From contig BQMF02000027.1 in NCBI GenBank assembly GCA_027922465.2, forward strand, positions 1,240,001 through 1,304,000: DNA of 64,000 nucleotides, in the 5' to 3' direction. Shown piece by piece: positions 1-11,895 of the stretch (the first letter of the stretch is position 1; each line of letters begins with the position of its first letter). The position numbers and the translations under genes were made by a program. Under the pieces are notes generated by a model. It made no database searches. It saw nothing but the letters and a program-made list of their open reading frames with translations, and was not told the DNA's origin. The DNA is from Turritopsis dohrnii. Its lineage: Eukaryota; Cnidaria; Hydrozoa; Anthoathecata; Oceaniidae.

Positions 1-73
1 AATTTTAAAGAAAAATGCTAAAACAGAGAAATGCTATAGTTTGGTAGGATTGTAATCTCTTTTTTATTTGTAG

Positions 74-3000
74 TCACAGCTGACAACATTATATGGCAGT
101 TTCTATGGCATCTATGACAACTTCATTTTCAATGGTGTACTCTATAATCTTTGGAACAGCCAAGATTTTTCCGGTTCTTTGCTGTATGCTAATTACCGCT
201 ATTCGTTGCCTAAGAAAACAGATGGTTCAGAAGTGACATTGTTTGGTAATGGCTACATCAAGCATCATGTCGGTACATTTTCAACATCCAATGAATTTTC
301 CTCCGTGGAATTAGAATTCCGAACACTGAGAGATAATGTGGTCATATTTGGGGTAACTGGTCAAACTGGCTCCTTCATTTATAGTCTGTACATTTACGGT
401 GGAAAATTGATGTTTCAATTTGCGACCAGTTTAGGCAACAATATTGCCATTCGGTCAAACAAGTAAGTATGTACTTACACTAAAATTACCAGATGGAGAT
501 ATGAAAGGAATGTAAGCATGGGAAAATTAAGATTTTCCTCAATAGCTAAGTAAATATTCTTGGATTTCTTAGAGACAATGATATTTATCACATATATGAT
601 TCACTGCGAGTAACTAGAATCTCACACCTTTTGGAACAAAAGTATTACAGAATGAGGATATGCAAAAGCTTATGTTATTGTGTTTTAATTTTTGTAGCAA
701 CTTCTACAACAATGGAGATTGGTACAAGGTTACAGTGACACGCAGTAGTGTCAATGCAACACTTCATGTTATCCCTTTAAACCCTGTCAATGCCCATCTT
801 GTTGAACGTAAAACTGAGTACATCGGTGTGACCAGTTTACCTAATGGTATGGTCATTATATTTGGTGCAGCATCATCTGATAGGTATAAGCATTTTTTTT
901 ATAACTTTGAGCTTAATATCCTATTACTTAAGTGTGTAGTCATTAAGTATCTAGACACCAACTCATATCATATCATAATTTCTTGAAGCGCTCAATTCCC
1001 TAAATATGTGCTAAGTTAAATACTTGTTGGGACCAAAACAGACTTTTATTTGAATTTTCTGTATTCAAATGGAATCTGATTTTCAGGCAACTAAATAAAG
1101 CATAATAGACAAACCTGATGATTTTGACCATTCTAATGTGTCATATACACAAGGTTAGTAAAGTGTACACACTAACCAAGTGCCACCTTGTTGAGCCATG
1201 ACAGGTTGCCTGTTCGAATCGGTGGGGATACTGGATGTTCTTTTACCACCACATCTCTTGATTACTACAGCAAACTTCCTTAACTACAAACAAAATCTAA
1301 CCAAGACTTTTCTAAAGGTTACTCAAAGAAGCTTCCATATGTGATTGAAATCCCTATGTTTGCCTTTGTATTCATGGTTGATGTGTCTTTCTGAATAATA
1401 AAGATTGACAGCTTTTAGCAAAGATTGATTTCTTTTTTAGCATAGTTCCTCCTCTAGTGAGTGGTACGTTTGCCGGTGATATACGATCGTTGTTTATGAG
1501 TGACACTGTCACAAGTGAATCGAAGAAAAGAAGTTTTACATCTGTATTGATGATTGAGCAAAAAGATACCAGCTACTATGGATTTATAACAGGCCAAGTA
1601 TTGACAATTCTTCTTCTACTTCTTTTTCTTCTTCTTGGATAACACACGCTGCAGATTGCTTCGCCAAGTTTGAAAAACCAATGAATAACCCCCTTACTAT
1701 AAATTTGCATTTTATTCCATGTATGTAAAAGCAGCATGACTATGTGTTGGATATATTCTCATTGCCCTTCAAAAATTATTTTGTGTTTCAACATTTCAAA
1801 TCACCATTCTGAAAAGTACAGGAATTGTTTTTGCACTTAGATTGTCCCGGGCATACGTTTCTATGGCTACATGTGGTGGTTAAAGCAAGGGTCGTATGCG
1901 ATGCTGATGAATTATCAAAATATACCCATCAACTCAATGTTTGTGAGTTTCAAGACAACACAGCTCAGTGGATTGCTTATTTACAAAGAAGGAAGCGTAA
2001 GTTCGTAAGATCATTACTGTACTGTGACGTATGAAATAAATTCATATTTTTATAGTTTTATAGATTTATATTTTTGACATATTTTTGACAGGGCATTTTT
2101 AAAACCCTTTAACCCTTTACTTTGGTTACTACGATACAATTCTCAGTAATATCTACCTGTTAAGAAAAACATATGCTAAATTTACCTGGGTTGATGTGAT
2201 GTGCCTTCCATAAAGCCTTCAAGAAAGAGGTCTACGAGACTCTGCTGTCTTGTTTATATGACGGATTCAGACTTATCTTTTGACTTGTTTAGTCTTCGCA
2301 ACCGTATTTTTATGTCGGGTTACTGGCAGGAAACGTTATTGTGTTATTGCAAGAGAAAGGAAACCCGTTGCAACCATTCGTTACTTCGGATTTAATGCTT
2401 AGTGATGGAAAATGGCACAATATGAGTCTAGCTGTTACAAACTCAGGGTATATATATATACTTTCTTGTAATTTTGTAATCAGAAAATAAAAGAAGTATC
2501 ATTCCCATGTTATGGCCCCTTCAATCGTAATTCAGATTGGGATTGATCTCTTTACAAAAGCTTATTTGTTTATTCTGTGTTTATTATGCAGATGATTTTT
2601 TTATAAGGTCTGATCAGAAAACTGTAGCTTGCATGAACAATGCAGATGGGCTTTTAAAAGAATCTGACGAGTAATGAATTGTGCTCATATGTGGATGGAT
2701 TCCTTAATACTGGCAAATTCGTCGAAAAACCACTGCGGAGGAGTACATTTCTATAGAAGTATTTACACTATTTCAATGGAAATGGTCTTCCTCGTAGTGA
2801 ATTTTTGATATTTTTGCCGATTGGGTTCTCTGTCTTCAGAAGCGTTTTGCTGTCGGTTTTCTGAAATTGTTTCTGATTTTCAATGTTTTTTATCTTAACA
2901 GCAAACATTGCTTTCTTGCAGTAGTTTATTGTCTTGAGTTCTATCATTTCTAGATATCAATTACAAGTGGATAGCAAGGTAGTTTATCTTGGTTGGTATG

Positions 3001-6000
3001 GAACGAACATAGGTTCTAGTATTGGTGTTGGATTAGTTTATGTTGGTGGTACACCGGTGGATGCCAACTTGGGCCTTGGAGTACCTACAAGACAATCACT
3101 TGAGATTGATTTTGATAGCTTTCTCATCAACCGAGTGTAAGAAACATTGTTAAAAATCATTATTGAAATTTAGCTTAAGGTGGATTTATACCAAGCTAGG
3201 CTTTTTTCAGAATAAAGGACAAATCAGTGCTAATTTTTGTTTGAAATGAAATATTTGGACATAACTAGAAGAAAAAAACCCAAAATCTTCAAAAAATCCA
3301 TAATGGCGGCTTTTTGGGCCAGCTTTTCACAATTTTTAGGCTAAAAGCCGGTCGGGCTAGCTTTCTCATCAACCGAGTGTAAGAAACATTGTTAAAAATC
3401 ATTATTGAAATTTTGCTTGATATGTGATTCATCAAATTGATAAAATAATTTCATCTAATAAAGTATTTGACTGTATTCAGCTACTCATCCTTTGATGTCA
3501 GAGACTTTAAAGACTTTATATATAATTTTTTAAACTGCATTTTAAGTTGAAGATGGTTTTGTAGTAGATTGTTATAAACTATATTTCAAATAGACTGTAG
3601 CACCATCTTCAGTGGTCACACTCCACATGTACTGCTACTGCAAGATCACTGCAAATTTCTTATGGTGTGTCCAAATATTTTGCACCTTTTCATTCCGATT
3701 CAAAACGAGAAAAATAGAATTGATTTGATGTATGAAAAGGTCTATAGATATATGATAAATTGGCAGTCGATAAATTGGGAGATCATCCCAGTGCGCAAAT
3801 TCGTTAAAAATCACTGCGATGAACAGCGTTTTCGTTGAAATAGCGTGTATATTTCTATAGAAATGCACTCCTTCGCAGTGGTTTTTGATCAAATTTGCCC
3901 ACTGGGATACGACGAACAACCTCGAACGATTGACTTAGCTTTTTAGCTTTATAGAAATGCACTCCTTCGCAGTGGTTAAGACAATCTCAGTCCTTGACAC
4001 CATTAAATGGACTGATGATTTTCTGAGAAGGAAAGGAACTCGTTTTATTTTGTTTCCAACCTTGGCTGAATTTCATCCTTCAGGGAGGTAAACTTCTTCG
4101 AGGGCGCTTACAGTGGCGTTTCCTACGCTGGGATTCGACCTGGATCTAATCAAGCTCTTCCGCCACCATCTTGCGCAGCTTCGTTTCCAGACCTTGTTTA
4201 TGCACCAGATCCGTTGCAAGTTCGATTTGGAAAAGTTCCATGGGCTAGTATACGAAGCTACATTGGTTACCGACTCAGTGATGAAATAGCGGATAAATAT
4301 TTTCGAACAAGGTAAACACGTTTATTCATCTGGTCAATCTTTGTTTTCGTGTAAAAATTTCTTTGAAAGTGTTCAGTCTTGTTTATGTCCAGCAGAATTT
4401 ATCTATTGCATCATAAACTTTAAAACCCAGGGTATTTTTTAACAAAGGAGTTATTTGGTGGTAGCGTTTAATGTGAAGCGTTACGTTAAGGACTGACGAC
4501 ATGGTAGCGTTTAATGTGATTTCTGAAGCGTTACGTTAAGGACTTACGACATGAGTGTTTTTGTAAATTTTGGTGCAGATGAAAACTAAACGGAAAAATC
4601 AACGATTCTAAATACTTATGATATGTGATAATGAAAGATGTGGAAAAGAGATTTTTACCGATCAAAAGTGGAAAAGAAATTTTGACTTTACGTGCGAACA
4701 ATATCCTGGATGAGAACACGGTGCTATGTTACAGTCGACTCTCGATATTTCGAACATTTCGGTATCTCGAACTTTTTGGGACACTACGCACTCGCTTGGG
4801 CCAAAATCCTGTCGATATCTCGAACAATATTTCCGAACCTCTGATTGATTTTCTCTCGAACTTTTCCCAAAACTTTCAGAAATTCCAGGCGTGATTTCTT
4901 AATTTTTTGATAAAATCCCATTTTTCTAAATTCGAATTTTCGAAAACATGAATCTAGTTTCTTTGAAAGATTAAATTGATTATCTTTACTAAAGGCGAAA
5001 ACATGAAGCTCATTAAGCAAAGATAAGCAAAGACCTGCAGAAAAGGATGTCTAAAAAAGAGTTAGCCCAAAAGTATGGTGTCCCAAAGAACACAATATCA
5101 ACCTGGGTTAAGAATAAAAACAAATTATTGACCACGCTGGAAAAAAATGGCACAAAGTCTAAGCGATGAAAACTTCCTACCCCTTTCTCGATATCTCGAA
5201 CTTTTCTCCCGGTCCCCTGAGAGTTCGAGATATCGAGAGCAGACTATATAACCTCTTTGTTACTTATACCAAACATCGCAGACTATATACACTGGTGTTA
5301 TTATTTGATCGTTTGTATGCGTTCGAAATAAATCGAAACATTCGGTACTTTCCGTGTAGTCTTTCCGGTCCATTATGTTACGAATGTTTTGTGTGTTTTT
5401 ATTTTAGTTACGTGGTTACTATGAGTTTTCGCGCTGTATCTGGTGATGGCGTGATATTTTATATCGCTGATAGCATCTCTGATCCCAAGCAATATGTTTC
5501 ACTTGAATTGGTCAATGGAAGGATTCGCTATGAATTCAATAATGGTGAACAAAAAGTTACCATAGAAACCGCAAACACAACGAATTATGCCGGTGACGGA
5601 AAATGGTACAAGGTAAGACTTGCTAACTATTTTGATCTTTCTTTTAATCGCAATTATTATGTGGGCCTTTTTCACAGACATACATCTAACGGCGATCTTT
5701 TACGGACGGCCTGGCGTGACTAGAGCGCATATTGTACGATATTTCTTTGATTTTTGTCACGCCATAGGTGTATCTTCTACGCATTTATCAGTTTGGTGCT
5801 GTGCTCGTACCAGACACTATGGAGTACAAAAATGCTCGCCACGATCAAGCTGCCAAGCCCATACAGCTCCGGACACCATTATACATTGGGGCTATACCAG
5901 ATCACGTGACAGCCCCACACTTCCAAAACAAACATAAAGGTTTCAATGGCTGTTTGAGAAAATTCGAAGTATCGTCTGGATTTGAAACATACGCATTTGA

Positions 6001-9000
6001 CTTTTCAAAGCCTGATCTAGGTGGTACTCAAACCGGAACGACTTCATGTTACTCCAACACAGAACCAGGCGTGTATTTTAATGGCGTTGACGCCTGGGTT
6101 AATTACGGTAAGTGGGAGCCCCACATTTGCTCTGATTTGTAATTTTGGGGAATGATGCAGACAGACAGACAGACAGACAGACAGACACATTCCCTAAACG
6201 GGAATAGTAACAAAAATACTGAGATCTCTGCGCAAAGCAATATAAAATACTTATACCCAGTGGGCAAAATCGTCAAAAAGAAGAGCATTTTTATTGAAAT
6301 TGTGTGTATATTTTTCAAGAAATGCACTCCCTCGCAGTGATTTTTTAACAAATTTGCAAGCTGGGTAAGGGAAACACATGCATTCCGCCTGTATTTTCAC
6401 ATTGTAGTCGTGTTCGGTCATAATCTTATAACGACTGTTGTTCTGACGTTATTATTGTTTCGTCTTGGTCAGGACGACGTTCATACAACAAAAAGTAAAA
6501 CTATACAACATCGATCACAACGACGCCGTGTTGCAATGACGTCATATGCTAGCCGGATAATCACATGTTTCGCCTTTCCTCTTTCAGCCAGTCAATTCTA
6601 TTTGAAGTCTGACTTCGATCTCGAAATTCGGTTCCGTACATTTAAACGTTCTGGGATTTTGTTATATTTGTTTGGAAGAAGTTCTGCAACTGGAGTCGGT
6701 GAGTAGATTCAGCTAATCAGATTTCAGCAATTATTGTTTTTGCTTTCGTTTTACCATTTTATAATTGCATTATGGGAAATATCTTCAGAGTCATAACTGA
6801 CTGTTGTCTATAACAATTAAGTTAAAACTGAATAACTGTATATAGATAACTACACTTCGTTTGTAACGGTTTGCTCGTCCTCCCCAGTTAAAACTTGACA
6901 CACGTTCTCTTTTTAATTTTACAAGAAACACTAGTAAATTTTCTCAAGAAGTTAAGCAACAGTACTGCCAGAATCTTAGACAAATTAGCAACATAAACTT
7001 TTGAAATCATCTAGCACTAGCATAGCTACAGCACATTTCTTAAAATTGTTACACTAGGTTGTGGCACTAGGTTATTACACTAGGCTGTGACACTAGGTGG
7101 CAGCACTAGATTGTGCGCTCTATTTAATGATTTGAATGTCCTAGTACACGATAGTTTTCAAGACGGGACATATATATACTTTCGATTATTGCTTAGCAAC
7201 CAAGTAAGCAACGCTACTACTAAAAATGGTCATTTTTTAAGAAACTACTAATGTCTGACCTTGGTTGCTTATAAAAAAACATGTATTAATTTGACACATA
7301 GAATTTTTCTTACTTAAGCAAGGGTCAGTGTGACCAGTGTATAGTCAGTCAAGAGGCTCATCATATACACTGCTTCAGTGCATATTATGGGTGCATATCG
7401 GGGATGGAGTATTGGAAATCGACAGGTCTGCGAAAACGGGTCGCACCAGAAGACTCAATCATTTCATTTCAGAATTGCTTCCTTTCCTATGATATTGTCT
7501 TATGACGTGGTGTTGAGGTAGCAATGACACCTGCTTCTTAGTACAGCGAGAATATTCTATTGAAATCCTAAAATTTTGTTCGCTATTGCACAGTGACGCA
7601 AAGTTTATGTTATGGTTTAAACATTCGATTCGTGCATTGTTTCCGTGGAGCCCGAAATCGTCGATCATCGAAACTTCTCGAAAAATTTTGATCAATTTTC
7701 GTAAAACTTTGAAATTTCGAAATTCATTTTCTGTCCTTGAGCAGTGTATTGTAAATGTACAGACCCAATTGGCAAAATCATCAAAAAGTCACTGCGACGG
7801 AGAGCACTTTTCTTGAAATTGTGTGTATATTTCTATTGAAATGCACTCCTTCGCAGAGATTTTTTAACAAATGTCCAGACAGTTTCTTCTTCACAACAAA
7901 TACGCCTTACTTATACGTAATTCATGGTTGGAGTATTATAACATAATTATATCCTTTTATATCATATCACATATTCTTTTAGAATCAATCACCTCGTTCG
8001 GTACTTATATTCTGCTGGAGATGAAAGAAGGAAAGGTGAGGCTGTTTTGTTTGCTACTTCTTACTGAATGAATGGATAAATGAATGAATAAGTCTAAGTC
8101 AATCCTCGTCACGCTCAAGCGTAGAACTCAGTATCATACCTACAAAACCCACTTCGTCAAGTCAGGCTTGACGAGGCGAAAGACTGTTGCTATGGACATC
8201 TTAGTACAACCTTATTGGCTAATCAAATTGTCACCGGTTGAAAATTATGAAGATGGTTCGAATCATCGGTAGAGATGATTTACTGAAGGGAGCTGGTAAG
8301 TGTCAACACATGCCGAGATGCTGCTATCATTTTCTTTGTCAACAAAAAAATGAATTGATAAGCTTTGAGCGACTTTGTAACTGCTCTTGTTTTGTGCTGC
8401 TATTATGTTAGATTGTCCCTTGTTTTTAATGCAAGCTTGTACACTTCAATTTTCTCTACTAGATTTTTTTCCACTATAAACCTGCCTACCTTCTGCCTGG
8501 TCAAACCTTCCAATGGAGTGATCCTGAATCTGATATCTCTTATTACTTGTGCAACCAGAAATGGCACACGGTCCGCGTAATTAAAAATGGGCGGAACCTC
8601 AGCGTTAAAGTGGATATGATTGATGCTTTGGGCGGTGGCGTAATCAATGAAAACCTTAGCGGTACAATCTCCGGCTACATGTATATCGGTGGAGTTGGAA
8701 GTGAGTTTTGTTATATTTCCATTGCTCTCATTCTGATGCGATGAATGCTTTTAATCTTAAGTGTTATAAGCAGCCCAGTGATGAAGAGCATTTTTAATGA
8801 AATAGTTTGTATATTTAGATAGCATTGCACTCCTTCGCCTTTTTTTGTTTCCAAATCCATCTCATGCGATCGTCTTTAACTCTGGATTTAACTTTGCCAG
8901 AAGGCTAACCAAAAGTTGAATTTTGATTGGGACTAGATTACGGAATCGGATGGTTTAGTGGGGTTTACATGAATTGCACCTTGCTACAATGAATTGTCTC

Positions 9001-9152
9001 CATTTGTTCTTTTAGAGAATATTTTAGTTCCAACAAGTTCACCAAAGTATTTTCACGGCTGCCTAGAGCTTATGTCTCTGGGTGACAAGACTGAACGCAT
9101 TACGTCAAGTGAAAATGGGAACAACGTCGTATTTGGTTGTCCAACGTACTAG
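74..9152 (+). CDS. Laminin subunit alpha, C-terminal LG domains (5' truncated by the window)
   Basis: Thirteen exons join in frame: 74-462, 698-883, 1441-1597, 1841-1996, 2293-2447, 2954-3136, 4084-4311, 5408-5612, 5768-6107, 6588-6698, 7983-8035, 8463-8700, 9016-9152 (stop TAG 9150-9152). They give 845 residues, the end of a longer protein. The sequence shows repeated laminin-G hallmarks: 'GDWYKVTVTR', 'DGKWHNMSLAV', 'GDGKWYKVYLLR', 'QKWHTVRVI', and domain-closing 'HKGFNGCLRKFEV' and 'KYFHGCLELMSLG'. The order is end of LG1, LG2, LG3, a Cys-containing proline-rich linker (in exon 4084-4311), LG4, LG5, then a short tail ending in GCPTY. Five tandem LG domains closing the protein with no membrane anchor is the laminin alpha arrangement. 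In that family LG domains bind integrin, dystroglycan or sulfated glycans in the basement membrane. Neurexin or perlecan are less likely because there is no EGF module or membrane segment. The 5' coding part lies outside the window. Confidence 0.85.
2709..2825. mobile_element. MITE, family A (CCCAGTGGGCAAA termini)
   Basis: A degenerate copy of a ~110-base palindromic element. Left arm is 'GGCAAATTCGTCGAAAAACC' then 'ACTGCGGAGGAGT'; right arm is 'CTTCCTCGTAGTGAATTTTT' then 'GATATTTTTGCCGATTGGG'. The arms face each other around a short AT-rich core. Lies in a laminin intron. Confidence 0.65.
3115..3420 (+). repeat. Direct duplication of an exon end plus its splice donor (laminin)
   Basis: The last bases of exon 2954-3136, its donor and the first ~40 intron bases (3115-3177) are repeated almost perfectly at 3357-3420. 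About 180 unrelated bases lie between, including a GC-richer block around 3303-3356. The second copy therefore offers an identical donor context about 240 bases downstream. Confidence 0.8.
3786..3907. mobile_element. MITE, family A
   Basis: A well-preserved copy with termini TCCCAGTGCGCAAATTCGTT and the inverted AAATTTGCCCACTGGGA. The right arm keeps 'GCACTCCTTCGCAGTGG', while the left subterminal arm is scrambled. A partial right arm of the same family ('ATGCACTCCTTCGCAGTGG') follows at 3955-3978. Confidence 0.75.
4732..5246 (+). mobile_element. pogo/Tigger-like DNA transposon relic with terminal inverted repeats
   Basis: About 515 bases in a laminin intron. The terminal repeats are ~24 bases (4732-4755 and 5223-5246), sharing CTCGATATnTCGAAC. 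TA precedes the left end (4730-4731) and follows the right end. A second inner inverted pair, TCTCGAAC..., occurs at 4771 and 5186. The interior retains only the start of a transposase (see 5047-5169), so it is an internally deleted, non-autonomous derivative. Superfamily assignment rests on the TA duplication and the CENP-B-like domain. Confidence 0.75.
5047..5169 (+). pseudogene. CENP-B-type helix-turn-helix fragment of a pogo-like transposase
   Basis: A 40-codon open stretch from ATG 5047 to TGA 5167-5169 encodes 'SKKELAQKYGVPKNTISTWV' followed by a lysine-rich tail. This is the sk-elA-kygV--stis-W pattern of the CENP-B N-terminal DNA-binding domain used by pogo/Tigger transposases. The second HTH and the DDE catalytic domain are absent. 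It lies inside the terminal repeats described at 4732-5246. Confidence 0.75.
6158..6187. repeat. (CAGA)n microsatellite
   Basis: About seven and a half CAGA units just downstream of laminin exon 5768-6107. A related, less regular CAGA/CAAA tract occurs at 60077-60106. Confidence 0.9.
6256..6363. mobile_element. MITE, family A, flanked by TA
   Basis: Runs from CCCAGTGGGCAAAATCGTC to TTTGCAAGCTGGG, with TA on both sides (6254-6255 and 6364-6365). It carries the internal 'AAATGCACTCCCTCGCAGTG' arm. The TA duplication points to a Tc1/mariner-type mobiliser. Confidence 0.75.
6901..7283 (-). mobile_element. MITE, family B (CACG...CGTG termini), copy 1
   Basis: In reverse orientation this matches the element at 15707-16075. 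The right end reads GGTTGCTTATAAAAAAACATG. The interior shares 'AAATGGTCATTTTTTAAG', 'GTCTGACCTTGGTTGC' and 'TAAGCAACAGTACTGCCAGA'. It also holds several degenerate 'ACACTAGGT' steps at 7045-7110. Lies in a laminin intron. Confidence 0.7.
7317..7445 (-). repeat. Diverged SINE body, same family as 34125-34390
   Basis: 'CCAGTGTATAGTCAGTCAAG', a GGCTC step and 'TGGAGTATTGGAAATCGACA' align in order with the body of the tRNA-derived element at 34.1-34.4 kb, on the same strand. The promoter head is not recognisable here. Lies in a laminin intron. Confidence 0.45.
7762..7880. mobile_element. MITE, family A
   Basis: Left end GACCCAATTGGCAAAATCA, left subterminal AAAAAGTCACTGCGACGGAG, right subterminal ATGCACTCCTTCGCAGAGAT. 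The right terminus is more decayed than in the copies at 3786 and 6256. Confidence 0.65.
8770..8850. mobile_element. MITE, family A, partial
   Basis: Contains 'GAAGAGCATTTTTAATGAAA' and 'TTGCACTCCTTCGC', the core and right arm of the family, but the outer termini are eroded. Lies in the last laminin intron. Confidence 0.5.
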
Positions 9153-9479
9153 AAACTTGAAATATTTTTTATTCTTTGTTAGTTTTATATTTAAAATGTA
9201 TACACCTACCGCTTTCAAAAACTTCTCGGTTAAAAGTTTCTTAAAATCGTCTGAATGAGCGAGACGTAGCCGGAACCTTACCCTCGCTGACCCAAACAAA
9301 TTACACCATAAACGAACCTTGTTTGAAACCGGTAGCTGAACTGTATCTTATATTAATTTTATTGTTTCAGTTAGGCATGGCCAAACTTCTCCCAGTTTCA
9401 TGACTGGGCATGTTTAAAATAGAGATATGTAGTACGTTCGCCCACACGTCTCTGGTGGTATTACGGTTTCTTTCTTCTG

Positions 9480-9485
9480 AATAAA
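9480..9485 (+). promoter_or_regulatory. Possible polyadenylation signal of the laminin gene
   Basis: AATAAA lies 328 bases after the stop codon in AT-rich sequence. It is the first canonical hexamer downstream, so it is a plausible 3' end for the transcript. Confidence 0.35.
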
Positions 9486-9756
9486 GTAGTTTCCATGGCC
9501 AAACTTTCGCTGTTTAGTTTAGTTCGATAGACTTTGTAAATTTGAAATCATATATAGTGTCGCGTCTAATCAGAAGTCTGTTGCATTAACTTGAATGACG
9601 TCATCATCACTAAGTTTGACCAAAGTCCGTAGAACAGATAACTGGTCAGGAAATTAGCAACAACAATAAAAGAAAAGCTGTATGTTGAATCAGCATTTTT
9701 CTCAGTTTTGTGCAGCAATATTGTTGCATGACTACGTTTAACACACCTTTCCCGTA

Positions 9757-9963
9757 ATTGATTGCGCAATATTTTTATCATGCTCTACCTCGTTTTCAAT
9801 ATGCTATACCATGACAACCGAATCTCCCGTGCTCAATCATTAACACTATCACAATCATTACACTAATTGCTCATTACTGAAATGAGTCCCGTGCCATTCT
9901 GTTACCATATCAACCTTTGCGAAAACGAGGCGGAGTATGGTAAAAAGTATTGCGCAATCAATT
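9757..9963. mobile_element. Inverted-repeat element, possible MITE
   Basis: Arms of ~43 bases (9757-9800 and 9917-9963) share AATTGATTGCGCAATA and the inner CTCTACCTCGTTTTC / GAAAACGAGGCGGAG. The spacer is ~115 bases and non-coding. Confidence 0.6.
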
Positions 9964-10097
9964 CACAGCCTCGTTTCTTTCTTCAAAGATCAGCAACTGA
10001 ATTTTTGTTTGAGTGCTTATGCCTGGCCTCGCTTTCAAACAGCTATGGAATTGGGATGATAGTTATAAAGGAGTGAAAACAGAGGAACAATGACTTA

Positions 10098-10159
10098 AAA
10101 CATGAAACTCGGCCACAATTCAGTGTTTAAACATGAAACTCGGCCACAATTCAGTGTTT
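10098..10159. repeat. 31-base tandem duplication
   Basis: Two identical consecutive copies of a unit starting AAACATGAAACTCGGCCAC (10098-10128, 10129-10159). Perfect identity implies a recent slip. Confidence 0.9.
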
Positions 10160-10589
10160 AAACAAAATTGCAGGAAAGGTCTATGCTAACCAGTATAATA
10201 TTCTGTGGACTATGGACTATGGACTTTGACTTGATGATGGATTCAAGAATGCCGTGGTAACTGATAGTTTGACGTCATGTATTCAGACGCAAATCATCAA
10301 TTAATTAATGTTTACTTAATTGTAAAAAAAATCGTAAACCCAAACAACACCAAAGATGAGTGAAAAGGACTAGGTTCGAATAAAATTTTGTAATTTTATA
10401 AAGCAGACAAGTCACGATGTATAGATATACCTTTTTTTTCAATTATAATACTGAGAATAAATTAGAAGCTGCATTTTTACTGATTTCTTTAAAGTTGTAA
10501 AAGCTGGTAATGTTGAGTATGAACTGGTTTTAAAACTATACACGTTTTTTCTTTATAAGAAACCAAGGTCAGACGTTAGTAAATGTTCA

Positions 10590-10770
10590 GGGATGGAAAT
10601 AAGGAAATTCTGAGCTGTCGGACATTTTAATAAAATGCCTAGACATCCGTCGCCCACCAAAATACAAACCTACTAGATTATTTTTCTGTCGGACATTTCT
10701 ATACTTTTTGAGAATTTTGTGCCGGCTCTCGGAAATTGCTGATGTCCGGCAGCAAATTTCCAACCCTAGT
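10590..10770. mobile_element. Small TIR element nested in a family B MITE
   Basis: Left end CAGGGATGGAAATAAGG and right end AAATTTCCAACCCTAG form imperfect inverted repeats. Subterminal GTCGGACAT / ATGTCCGGC also pair. TGTT flanks both sides. The CAGGG terminus resembles hAT-type MITEs, but an 8-base duplication is not clear. Confidence 0.55.
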
Positions 10771-10887
10771 GTTGCTTAAAAAATGACCATTTTTTAGTAG
10801 TAATGTTGCTTAATTTTTTGCTTAGCATTAATTGAAAAAATATTTATTTCCAGTCTTGAATACCTTTGTGTACATTTAAGTATCTAA

Positions 10888-11895
10888 AGTCTGTCTCAAT
10901 ATAATTGGCAGTGGAAACAAATTACCTCATAACTTTTGATAGCCACTTCCGATTCCAAAAATTTTTTTTGCATAATTTAAATAATCAAAAGCACTATATT
11001 TGAGTATATTTTTGGTTGAAAAATTCGCTATTTTTAGCGGTTAAATTTGCAATTTAAAAAATAAAGCTTTTTTTCTACTTAAGCTATAACTTTCATTTCT
11101 GCACCAGTGGTAGCCCTGCCTTAGGCAAAGAAAGTTATAAAGTTTGAGGGCAAACCAATGGGTCGTTCAGAAGATATGGGACACGAAGTACCCCTCAGTA
11201 GCGATTTTATGCGAAACATCAAATCTCCAACTTTCAACAACAGCTCAATTGAAAGTTGAAAAGTGTTACAGTAATGCGTTGATGTTTGTTGATCATTAAG
11301 CAAAACAAAGGGAAGCAGCTTAATTGTTTTTTATTGTTAAAACGATGTGGATCTTGAAAGCGTTTTTGTTGAACACAATAAGATATCTTTTAAACACAAA
11401 GCTATGAAACCGTATGATACAATAGAAAGTAAACTTTGATTATTCCCAAAACGCAAATAACAGTTTCTCAAAAGATAATTTAAAAGATCGTTGAATGTGA
11501 TGTGTTTAAAAAATTGTTCCACCATCATTGCCCCCGTTTTTTGTTGAAAGTTGGAGATTTGATGTTTCACGTAAAATCGCTACTGAGGGGTACTTTGTGT
11601 CCCATATCTTCTGAACGACCCATTGGTTTGCCCTCAAACTTTATAACTTTCTTTGCCTAAGGCAGGGCTACCACTGGTGCAGAAATGAAAGTTATAGCTT
11701 AAGTAGAAATAAAGCTTTATTTTTTAAATCGCAAATTTAACCGCTAAAAATAGCAAATTTTTCAACCAAAAATATATTCAAATGTAGTGCTTTTGATTAT
11801 CTAAAACATGCAAAAATAAAATTTTTGGAATCGGAAGTGGCTATCAAAAGTTATGAGGTAATTTGTTTCCACTGTCAATTATATTGAGACAGACT
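10888..11895. mobile_element. Foldback element with ~355-base terminal inverted repeats
   Basis: The arms are 10888-11240 and 11539-11895. Both outer ends read AGTCTGTCTCAATATAATTG in opposite orientation, and the arms stay highly similar inward through 'CCTTAGGCAAAGAAAGTTAT' and 'CCAACTTTCAACAA'. The ~300-base centre has no long ORF of its own. The long arms with an unremarkable centre suggest a foldback-type or inverted-duplicate MITE. It sits inside a family B MITE. Confidence 0.85.

Larger units (their letters stand above)
4084..9152 (+). other. LG4-LG5 module of the laminin alpha chain
   Basis: Exons 4084-4311 to 5768-6107 encode the linker and LG4. The linker runs 'LPPPSCAASFPD' into 'VRFGKVPWASIR'. 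LG4 contains the strand pattern 'MSFRAVSGDGVIFYIAD' and closes with the Cys pair 'FNGCLRKFEV' / 'TSCYSN'. Exons 6588-6698 to 9016-9152 encode LG5, which opens 'ASQFYLKSDFDLEIRFRTF' and closes 'FHGCLEL'...'FGCPTY'. In laminins this pair is a separable module, often released by proteolysis. No obvious basic processing site is visible in the linker. Confidence 0.75.

Noticed and set aside
1150..1240. Possible tRNA-like box B (GTTCGAATC)
   Set aside because: No convincing box A at the right distance and no cloverleaf; left unassigned.
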